From Corella eumyota (taxonomy: Eukaryota; Chordata; Ascidiacea; Phlebobranchia; Corellidae): 64,000 nt of DNA. Under the pieces are notes generated by a model that was not told the origin of the DNA, did no database searches, and was given only the letters and a program-made list of their open reading frames with translations. The position numbers and the translations under genes were made by a program. This document shows, one piece after another, positions 1-11,600 of the stretch (positions within the stretch are counted from its first letter, which is position 1; each line of letters opens with the position of its first letter). The stretch spans positions 10,997,671 to 11,061,670 of the forward strand of contig OY720101.1 in the NCBI GenBank assembly GCA_963082875.1, given 5' to 3'.

Positions 1-144
1 TTTTCAGTTCTTTAAACACAAAATAATATACTTTTACACTAAACCTGCTTCATAATTTTAACATATGTAAAAATAGGTTTTAATTATTTTGTCGCTAAAA
101 TTCATATATTCCCGAGTCGTATTACCTTAACCTTTATAATACAA

Positions 145-243
145 GTAAAAACAATTGGTGATGCCTACATGGTAGTATCAGGATTCTCTGTGCACACTTG
201 AAACCACTTACCCAATGAAATTGCAAGGATAGGTCTAAGTTAG
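145..243 (+). pseudogene. Guanylate cyclase catalytic-domain fragment
   Basis: The plus strand reads VKTIGDAYMVVSG, the hallmark core of the class III nucleotide cyclase catalytic domain of membrane guanylate cyclases. An in-frame TGA follows at 199-201, then a weaker EIARIGLS-like stretch, then TAG at 241-243. An AG acceptor-like site precedes it (143-145). No neighbouring exon of such a gene is seen on either side. I read it as a decayed exon or relic copy of a receptor guanylate cyclase. A living exon of a gene lying mostly to the left is less likely because of the internal stop. Confidence 0.5.
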
Positions 244-816
244 ATTCTTGTATTTATAATACCATAGTAAGATGTTGTGGCCACCTCAATAAAGAAGTTA
301 GTAGCATTTACTTGTCGAAAATTCAAGCCAACAGATATCTTAAAATGTTACATCAAGACACAATATAATTTAATTTTAAATTAGAAAATAAGCTTGTTGG
401 TAACTGGTAAACATATGCGTTTAATTATCAAGGTTGGACGTATTTTCTTAAAAAATTTACCAAAAAAAGGAAAATAAGCATAAAAATTTATAAATTACCC
501 TGTTTACCAAATCATAATTTCTTTCTTGATCCCAAATTGAGAGTTGGTTAATGGCGCATCAATTTTTATAAGTTAATGTAAATAATTACATAATGTTATA
601 AATTTTTAAGTAAAAGACTGATAAAAAATTTTAACAGTTGCATAATGCTAACTAATTAATTTTAGAGTTCAAAAAATACAATTTATGAATAAGTTACAAT
701 TCCTTTTCATAATACAGTTGTAAAAACGCGATATGATGAAATATGTACATTGTTATTTATTTACAGGCACTAATCAAATAAATGTATAAACGAAAAATAG
801 TAAAACTTGTAACTTT
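244..816. other. 3' flank of the phosphatase-like gene
   Basis: AT-rich stretch with no coding exon that I can support. It holds the probable 3' UTR and poly(A) signal of the minus-strand gene that stops at 817. Confidence 0.5.
756..761 (-). terminator. Poly(A) signal AATAAA
   Basis: The minus strand reads AATAAA about 56 bases past the TAG stop at 817-819, a suitable place for polyadenylation of the phosphatase-like transcript. Other AATAAA words occur in this AT-rich DNA, so the exact site is inferred. Confidence 0.45.
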
Positions 817-2607
817 CTAATTAAAATCAACATACAGGCTAATTGTTTGAATAAATTCACAGACAGCTTCGTAACAAAAACGAAAATGGCCAAATCTATA
901 AACCATTCCAGGCCTGAGGTCGCGTAAATCCTTTACCGACCGAAACACGTCGACCTTGTTCTCATTTTTTAAACGACCAATTAAGTTGGCAATGGCACAA
1001 ACAGCACCGCTTCTGTCCGAGCCATCCCTTAAACAAAGAATTGTTGTAAATTTTGTTTATTTTTTGTATACTTTTACCCTTGATGTGAGAAGGCCCGCCT
1101 CACGGCCGTTAACTAGAATAACATATTCAAATCCAGTCGCGAGATGCAGTGTTGAATATTTTAAAAAAATAGGATGCCGTTTGTTTGGTTAAGGGTTTGG
1201 CAGAAATTTGTACAGTTTAGGCGCATTACTTAAAGGCGCAACTACATAGACGCAGTGGAAATTAAACAAATGTTCTTAAAATGTATAGCAAAGTGTTCTA
1301 ATTAACACACTACACAATGCGTTGAAAAAAAAATTAAAATAAAAAAGATAAAATACATCTAGCTAAAAATTAAAATTGGTACTGTTCTTGTTAATTGTAT
1401 TCCATTTTTAAATAAACCTTTGTAAATACATTTTGATATACTTACATGCAATGAAACAAAGCAATAAATTTTTTGCCTCGAACTTCAACTGCATTGTCAA
1501 AATATTTTCCCACTTTGGACAAAATCTCGACAATGGTTTTTGTATCAGGAGGCGAATTATCACTTATCCAACCAGTATAAACTATTTGTTTGACAGTGTG
1601 GCTTTTCTATTATATAAAAAAACTTAACAATTTTTACGTAGGGAAGAAGACACCATAGAAAAAACGCAAGGTTTGAAATATATTACTTAATATTAGGTTA
1701 ATACAGGAACTTGATAAAATTTGATTAACATTTGAAAAATTACCCTTGTTATTTATTGGTATGGAATTTATCTTGTATATAATTTACCTCTGATGTTTTA
1801 AAGTAAACTGCCAATGATCTTTCAGTGTAACCAGAATACTTATTTAAGTTAATACAATGCACGGTGACGTCACCAAAAGAGTTAGTTTCATTTTCGTTTG
1901 CCCAATATTTTGGACATGACAAGTCGTCCTTACAAAAATATTAAGACAATTTTAAACACTTATTAGTTTAAGTTAGGCAATGCTTTTTTTCAAGCGTTTA
2001 GACCGAAGTGCATTTGGCAGAATTATAAACGAACAATTACACGTAGTTAGTGAGATACAAAACTAGTACACGCATTTTAAAAATGAAAAAACAATGACAT
2101 ACATAATAAAATAAGGCTTACCATAGCTAGCATGACAATGCATTTAATCTCATTATCTGCCACACATCTCCAAAACAAAGGAATATTCGAAGGTAAGGGA
2201 TCTTGTGCGGTAATATAGTAATACCCAGCATTGTAAGCCTTAATTAAAATAAAAATGTTTTTTTATATTGATCAATCCCTAATGTAAATGATTTAAACTT
2301 GATTAAAAACAAATTTATACAAATTTACCGGAATTACAGATGCATTAAGAAATGCTTTTTCATCTTGTTGATTTTTACTCACAAATGCCAAGTTGTGATC
2401 ATCTAAATTTAATTCATGTTTACCCAATTATTTAAACTGTGTTTTTAAATTTTTTCTTAAAACTTACATGGTAAAATGGTAGAAGTCAGGTAAGCATTTT
2501 CTTCATAAGATTTTTTGCCAACTTCTTGTTCAGTAAAAGTCGGAGGAATTAAGTTCAGATTTTCGAATTGTCGATGCATTTCGGAAGTATTTGTTGTGTT
2601 ATTTACA
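817..2607 (-). other. PTP domain D2 exons
   Basis: Exons 817-1027, 1446-1606, 1788-1928, 2122-2238, 2329-2402 and 2468-2607. Readable motifs are [25 protein letters not shown] and a phosphate loop FHCMDGSDRSG that keeps the C(X)5R pattern. The loop is split by the intron 1028-1445. Where an active PTP has WPD, this domain reads YTGWISDN. Membrane-distal D2 domains of RPTPs are usually inactive and regulatory, and this one fits that. The C-terminal helix region ([17 protein letters not shown]) matches RPTP D2 domains well. Confidence 0.85.
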
Positions 2608-5600
2608 CTAAAAAAATTATAAATTTATTCAACTTTATTAAACAGGTGCAGTAAGATATAAAATAAAGATTAAACTATATACCTAAATTAATTGTGTAAT
2701 TTTAAATATCGACCTTTTTTTTTAACAAAGTAAATTTTTTAACAAAGTAATATCATTTTTTTAATTAGCGGGTATAAATTTCACAGTTTAAAATATAGCA
2801 TGTTCAAAACAATTAAAATTAAATTAACATAAAATTAGAACAATCAAAATTTAATAAAAAACAAGTTTAATATTTTAAACTTACTTTTTTAGAGATTCTG
2901 CATATCCTAAAAACTGAACACTATTAACATTAGTGTTACCAAATTCAAGAATTTCAGCTAAAAGTTTGTGGATAAAAATATATTCATCCTAGAAAAAACA
3001 AATTAAATCAAAATGTTTATATTTAAAAAAAAGTTTGTTAAAATAAAATACTTACTACTCCTTGAATCATTTCAGATTTATTTATTCTCATATCATGAAC
3101 ACATTTCAACACATTAACAACTTCTCCACTTTTTATTTGGTCACTTAAAATATCCAAAGCTATAAAAATTCCAGTTCTACCTAACCCAGTACTAAAAAAA
3201 CATCATATAAAGTATAAAAATCTTTTTTTAATCTAAGTCAAGTATATTTATTTAAATAAGATTTCCTGTTAACATAAGGTTTTGTAAATGGTAACATTTG
3301 AAGGTAGGCACCAAACAGTTAATATTTTAATAATTAATTAACAAGGTTAACTTATGCGTTAAATTTTGAATTTTAAAGTTAAATTTCTATTATTTATGTT
3401 GCAGTGTGATATACCATTAAACCTTTTGTTTGTACAAATAAACCAAAAAATAATGTTTTTGTTTTTCACCTATGTTAACACCGTATCAGTTTACTTTTCT
3501 GCTTAGTTTAATTTTTAATCAACAGGTTAAAAATCAGATATAATTGGCAGTAATATTTAAAATAGTTGCAGCAAGTTGCAATCAAGGTAAATTAAAATCT
3601 TCCAGTGAATCTACTACCACCTTCTAAAAAAATAAACATAGAATATTACCTGCAATGTACCATGATAGGGTTAACATTATTCTTGGCAGTAAACTTGACA
3701 ATATCATAAAGTTGTAACAATGAAGTTGTAGTTACTGGAATGGGACTGTGTGATTCTGATAGATATTGAAACTGTTGGATCCTAAGAACCTCCTAAAATC
3801 GAGAAATAAAAGTTTGTAAAAAAATTATTTAAAATTAAACATAGAAAATAATTTTGTTATTTTCTTCCCTAAAAAAAAATAAATGCTTTCAAAAAGTATA
3901 TCTTTAGAATGTATAACAAAAGTAACTAGATTTATATAATAAATAATAAAATCATTTGTAAAATAATTCGTTATCGATAAATAAAAGAATGCATAAACAT
4001 TCCGTAATTAAGACTTTTAAATAAATCGTTAAAAATAGTAATGCTAATATCAAGTTTTAATTACAAGAAACCCCAACAATTTTATGATAACTTAAAATTT
4101 TAATAAGCAATTAGAAATTTAATAATAAAAAAAATTAAAACATTTTCCTCTTATTGGTTGTTACATATACATTAGGCAAAACATTTTTTTTAACCAAGTT
4201 TTATTTTTTTTATATTAGGATATACACTAGACCAAATTTTAAAGGCGTAAAATTAATCTTTCATTTTTAATAAACAAAAAAAATTAGTTTTTTGATATAT
4301 TTTTATCTTATTTATAGCATAATACAAACTTGACCAAAATTTAAAAATTTAACACAAATCTTAAAATTTGAATAAACAAACACCTATCGCTTAGTAATAA
4401 GCAATATTTAATTACCTAAAAAAATTTAAATTAACAAAATCAAAAGTTATAGCCACTTGAATTATACGAAAACATTTATTAACTTGGAATAAGTAATGAT
4501 TGATCCATGAAAAATATTTCCTTGTGGCACTATATCGTAATGAACTACATACTGACCTTCATAAGTTTAAATTTACTAGATTAAAATTTATTATTGAGTT
4601 ATAGAGCTTATAAGACCCTGAATAATAAGATAAATATTAAAGAGAATAACAATATGTTTTTAACGCAAAGACATCGAACCAAAGTAATATTTAGGTTAAT
4701 AAAATAAATATCTTTAAAATTAAAAAAAATTATTTATAAAATTATTTGTTTTTTTACATTTTCAACTTTCATGACCAAATTTCTGCGCAAATATTCTCCA
4801 CTTTCAACTTCTTTAACATTTTCAACCAAAATATTTCCAAAAAGTTTTTTGTCATCCCGGTCAGGCCAGTATTTTTCACAAATTTTCTAAAAAAAAATGA
4901 ATTAAAAAACAGACAAAAACACAAGAATATATGATATCATTAACCATTTTTTTTATATGCATACCAAGCCATTTTTTTCCACCAATGTTAGCATGACGAT
5001 AACGGTGCAGTGATTATCTTGAATTAATCTCCAGAATTCATTAACATTTGAGAATGTTGGTCCTTGAGCAGCAATGAACTTTTTCTTTTTTGAAAATCCC
5101 TAAAAAAGTCAACTAAAGACTAAGCTAATTTTATTTAAACAGCTTAAAAATAAAAAAAAGTTAAATTTTCATTTTAAAAATGCTAGATAAAAAATTTAAT
5201 TTTAAAATAAGTTCTTCAAAATTTAATTATTTTTTCTAACTTTAGAATTGAAATACTACTACAAAATTGACAAAAAACAACAAAAAATAGATTAAATTTA
5301 ATTATCCTTACATCCACAAATGAAAAGTTAAATGAACTATCTTGCGTATCATTCAAAGACTTTTCCAAACCAAGTTTTGTTGCTTGAACTTAAAACAAAT
5401 TTAAATACCAACAATTTAACAAAATATAAATAAGTTATTTATATACTACAAATTTGAAAATATTTATTAGTATTAATAAATTTATAAAATATTTTCTTGT
5501 TTTACGTACCATGTAAAGTGTTTGCATATATAGATTTTGAACTATGTGGTTGAAGATTTGTTTGAGAAGTTGAAGGGGTTGTTCCAATGTTTGGCAACTT

Positions 5601-8600
5601 GTTCTAGAAAACAACAAATATTGTTAAAAAAGGATCAAAAAAGTAATAGTATGTATAATCAAAAATATTATTTAAGTTTTTATTTATTTAAAATACTACA
5701 TTTTTTAAAAAAAATATATTGAACATATAAAGTTTGATAAAAAGTGTACATGAAATTCTTCCCGAAATATTAGGTTATTTTTATCAGACTTGTACTGGTA
5801 AAGAGATAGAAAATTTCCAGTCAAGATATTAAACTTGGAAAATAAACCAGTGGAAATGTTAACATAATTCATTTCAATAACTTGTCCGCTGTGATCTATA
5901 AAAATTGAAATTGTTTATAAAAATTTGATTAACAAGAAATATATTTTAACAAAAATTTTGTATATTTAAAAAAAAAAAAATTATTGTAATGTTTAAACTA
6001 CCTGCTGGGCTATGTAGTGATTGGTTAACAATTGAAGATGGATCATCAATAAGTTTGTGTTCACTTGGTGTATTAATTTTTCGACTTTGAACTACAGGGT
6101 GAACCTGTCTGTAAAATATATTAAATTAAATTTAAAATTTAATTTACTTAACAAATTAAAAATTATTTTACATTCAATTTTTATAGTATTTGCAAGGAAA
6201 ATGTTCTATTATTACCTTTTTTTATATATAACAACACTTGCAATTATAACCAAAACACTGATAACAACAACAATTCCAATAATAAGACCACTATTTGAGC
6301 TTTTACCTATAAAAAACAAGTTGCAATACTTAGATATTTTAGTTTGTTTTATACAAAATAAAAATGTTATAAAAAATATTGAGTAAGTAAAAAAACGTAA
6401 GCAATTTGGATGTTGGTATCATATATTATTTGTAGTCTTACCAGTAATAACAATTTAATGAAGATTACCAACAATTGATGTTTTAAAAATTACACTTATT
6501 TAAAATAAAATATGCAACCGAAACTAATAAATTTAGGTCATTTAATGATATGGCATCTGAGTTCGAAAATTAATTTAGATTAAAGTTGTTTTAAAAAAGT
6601 TAACCTGAAATTTGACACAGTGTAAATCGGGGAGACACAGAACTTGCTGAGTAAATTACATTCAGGCTATCAGGATCCGGCGTTGCAGTTAAAATGTAAT
6701 ACTGGTACTCTACATTTGGTTCTAACATTCGGTTTTGACCTTGTATAATTAAACTAGCTGCTCGACGTTTACGTAAAGAGTTTTCAATAGGACAAGTTTC
6801 TATTTGATTTCCACTAATATCACAACATGTTAATCTAATATCACCCAACATCAAACTCACAGGCGCAGTTAAACTTAAAATAATTTAATTTAAATTAGTG
6901 TAAGGCTTAAATAAGTTTGTTTTAATTATCAGTCTAAATTATATTTTTTTGAAGTTAAACAAAATATTTGATAATATAAAATTACTTGGCGGCAAAGGCA
7001 ATGTATTTTCTGCCAACAATGCTATCAGTTTGTTGTATAAGATTAATGTCATTTTCTACACTGATATCAGAATTATTTGCCACTTTTTGTACAACAATAA
7101 AATAGCAACTACAAACATTAAAAACATATTGTTTAAATTAGGTTGTTTTAGGGTTATAAATTAATTAAAAACAAATAAATTACAAAAATAAAAAATAAAC
7201 AAATATAAACAACCTGATTAAACCATTTCTTTCACTTGCTGGAATTAAAGAAATTTCAATTTGGTTGTTTGTATTAACTGCAGGTGACAGTGGAATCATG
7301 TCAGGTGCTAATAAAAAAGTTAAATTTCACTTACTAAATCTTAAATATGCCAAAGTTAACTTAATATCATAACATTTTTTTACAATTAAAAAGGCAAATA
7401 ATAATAATTAAATACCAGAAGGTGAAGTCAAACATCCAGTAGTTTTATTTGACCAAACCACATTTTTTTTATTCTCACACGAAAAACTTGCCACAGCACC
7501 AACCATAATCTGATATTCAGAGTTGGGTTTCAACAAAGGAATTACAAATTGGTCAGTTGTTGCTTTCAATTGAATAAAGTTCACTTCAGGTTCAAATTTG
7601 TTTTGATTTTGTCTTGCAACTGCAGTGTATCTTACCTGCACATTTTATCTTAATTTTACAATAAGACAAACCAATTAAGAAGAAATTTTATAAGTTTGTC
7701 ACAATCACTTTACATAATTAATATATTTTAGAAGATTGTACTCCTTAAACAAACATCAAACAAAAACTTTTAATTTTTTTAGTTTGATTTAAATTTAAAT
7801 AGTTGATTTTAACGCAAAAACTTTTAAATCCATTTAAAGTATTAAACTAATTTTAAAAGAATAACATAAAGCTCTACCATGTTTGTGTCTGTTTCTAGAA
7901 AACTCAAGAAAACAAAAATTTGATAAAAAATAGCAAGAAAATATAAACATTTATATCAATAAATTTTACCCTGAATGCTTCTATTTCAGTTTGTGTGTTA
8001 AAATCCTCCCAACTTACAGAACACATTTCATTATTTTTTCTTATTTGTACGCGATTAGGTGCATTTAAACTATCTCTGGTTGTATTAAAAAGTGTGGATT
8101 GCCTTGAAGGAACGATTATGTTGCAACCAACATATAAAGGTATAACCTTAAAAACAAAAAATTATTTTAAAAACTTATATTTTTTTTATTTTTAAACATT
8201 TCAAATTACAATTTATTTTCTAGTATTTACAATCAAAGATATAAAAACAAAGAACTACCTGTACTCGATATAATGTTTTTGGCAATAAGTTATCAATATC
8301 ATATGTTAACTCCCCCCTAGGTATGGTTACATTTTCTCTGTTAAACAAACAAAAAAAATGGTTAAAATAAATGTTTTCTAAATTAAGAAAAAATTAAACA
8401 GCATGTACAAACCTGGTATTTTGAGAAGTAAAATATACAAATTGGTAATTAAGTGAGGAAGTTCCTGGTAAAGTGTTCCAAGAAATGGTTGCCCTTTTTC
8501 CATCACAAACATCAGTGTTAATTGTGATACTTGGTTGTAATAAAACTCGCACTGAAAATAGTAAACACTTAAAAATACTATTTTAGTAATTCTAGTTTTT

Positions 8601-11600
8601 GTATATGATATAGTTCTACGTAATGCTAATTTGTTAATAACAGTGAATTATTTTTAGTATGCTTACTATGAGAGAAGGCCTGAACCCGTAAAATAATATT
8701 TAATACCCTGATTCAATCGTAAGTTGATCTTATTATTTTAGAATATTAACGAATGTAATTGCGTAACTATAAATCTGAAATTAACCTTTTAAAACCTAAG
8801 GTAAAGTTCCCACCATTCACAGCACCTTACAGTTTTCACCATTCACAGGGTGTTACAGCATAAAAGTGACAAAAATTTATTAAATTATGAAGTAAAGCCA
8901 TTTGTTTTTAGAATTACACCATGCCCTTTATCGAGTTTTGACTAAACTGTTTTTCAATCCAAATACACTTACCATCACATAAAGTTGCAGCAGGTGATGT
9001 TTGAGTAGTTGACCAAACACGGGTTCTTTTTGAAACTCGAATGCAACCACCAGGATTGGGCATTCTGGTTGTGTCCGATTGTGACCAATTTTCAAAATAT
9101 TCAAGTGTCTGAGATGATATCCAATAAGATATTGCTGTTAAAATAGAATAAACACGACTTCAAGACACAAAATATTTGATGGGTAAAGTTGTAAATTATA
9201 TAAAATATAATCAAACTAATATCACTTGTTTTTGTTTAAAATGAGTCACAACTTACTGACAACTGATTTTCCATTAATTTCAGACAAAACTTTTTGATTT
9301 GGAAACACAATTAATGAACCTCCTTTTCCTGCACAATAAGATTTTGCTTCCAAGCAAGTTCTTAAGACACCAGAATATCTCCAAAAAGTTTGATCTTAAA
9401 TTTATTAAATAAACAAAACATTCAGGAGGTTACTTTCTTGAACCTACATTTTGCGTTAATACTTTGTAGACAAGCACAAAAAACTTTTTAGACAAGTACG
9501 AACAAATATGTAATATATAATTTTGTTTATTTAGTAAATATTCTGTTCTAGATTATTTATTAAATTATAAAACCTAAAAACTTATGAAAAATTAACAAAA
9601 TTTATAAAAATTGCTAATGTAAAGTTTAAAAAAGAAAAAAATATTTACCTATGTTGACCACAAATGGTTGACTTAAAACAGGAGTTGCTGAAAGTGAATT
9701 GGAAGCTTGACATCTGTAACTCAACAAACTGACATCCCTGCATGTTGTTCCATAAACAACAAGCTTTAATGAAACTCTGTATGCTGTAATCTGATTGAGA
9801 GGACTAACCTGTTTTAAAATTAAAGTGTTAAGTATTACACATTATTTAACATTCCATAATATGTCCTAAGTTTAAAATTTGAATGTAGAATTTACATGTC
9901 TAATATTTTTAACTCAAATACCTTAAATTGACTTGTTTGTGGTAAAGGGTCTCCATTAGAGTAAGTCCATTGCAAGTTAGGAAGTGGATTTCCATCAAAT
10001 AAGCATTCGAAACTGACATTATTGTTTAATGGTAAATCTAAATACTCAGTTGAAGAAACAATTTCAGGAATTCCTAAAAAATAATTAAAAACTAAATTTC
10101 AACTTTTAACTACAACAGCAAATAAGGTTATTGTTGATTAAAGTGTTTATATTAACGTCATAATGCATTGTCTTTGTTCCCATAATGCATTTTTCCTAAC
10201 GTTATACTTTATTAGTTGTGGCTCTAAAAACCTCGTGGCTACTACAAATAAACTTACAAGAATAATCAAGATGTTATGATTATCAACATGGTAGCAGCTA
10301 AACTGATTTGAATTTAAGAAGATGGCAGAAGCTAATTTTTGATTACCGCCTATATTAAATGTCAATGATAGTAATTTGTCGGAAGCTTTTAGAAATTGGC
10401 GACAGCAGTTAGATGTTTACATGCTGGCAAGTGGAGTTTCAACAAAAGACAAAAAGATACGCGCAGCTATAATTCTACATTGTGCGGGACCTCAGGTAAT
10501 TGACATTGCTTAACATTTTGAATTTGACGATCCTGAAGATCGAGATGATCCTAATAAAATGTTAAAGGCCATAGAAAACTATTGTACACCTAGACAGAAT
10601 ATGGTGGTACAAACATATCGCTTTTGAAATGTGGCTTACCAAGAATCTTTTGATACCTTTCTAAATGAATTGCGTACAAGAGCAGAAGCATGCAATTTTC
10701 AAGATAAAGACAGAATTTTAGAGATAAAATTGTATTTACAGTCACTGGAAAACTGCAAGAATTATTACTTTGCGAAGTGGACTTAAATTTAACGAAAACC
10801 GTACAGATATTTCGTGCAAGTGAAATGTCTGTAAAACAAGCAAACGAATTGTCGTCTAGTAGCATGCAATCGCAGTCTCAGCTTGTAAATAGAATTGAAG
10901 CAAAATCTAGTGGTAACTATCGAAAAAAGACCCTAGAAGAAATAAACAAAAAAATGATAAGAAAATGCAATTTTTGTGGAACGTCACACAAGCGGGGTAA
11001 ACTTTCTTGTCCTGCTTGGGGCAAAACTTGTTCAAGGTGTCTGGAAAGAAACCACTTTAGAAAAAAGTGTAAGAAAAAGATACACTCTCTTGAAGCAGCC
11101 AGAAACGTAGCCGCAGCTGAACCTGAACAACCAACGAAAACCAAAAAACAGTGGTTGCAACAAGTACATGCAGACCAAGAAAAAGGGCTTATGGCAAAGT
11201 TTAAAGTAAATGGTTGTGCGGTGAAATTTCAACTCGATAGCGCTTCTGACGTGAATACGATTTATCAGAGGTATGTGAAAGAAAACCAAGTAGATTTTAA
11301 TGCTGAGAAATTAGTGATGTGGAATAAATCGGTATTTTACATATTGGTGAAGCTGTACTAGATGTCACAAACATTAAAAATAAGAAAATCTACAAGATTA
11401 AATTTTGTGTAGTGGAGAATGATCTTAATTGTCTAATGGGACTAGAATCTATTACAAAAATAAATCTCATAACGGTAAATGACAAAAAGTTTATTGCAAA
11501 TATAACTGAAGATACAGCACTTGGTGATTTAGGAATGACTAGTTTAACTGTAGATCGTGATGTTTCTCCGAGAGCACTTCCGTGCCGAAGAATTCCTTTT

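Noticed and set aside
5435-5617. Reading [14 protein letters not shown] as the protein of exon 5510-5603
   Set aside because: That frame breaks the phase with exon 5312-5388; the frame reading [13 protein letters not shown] fits both neighbours.
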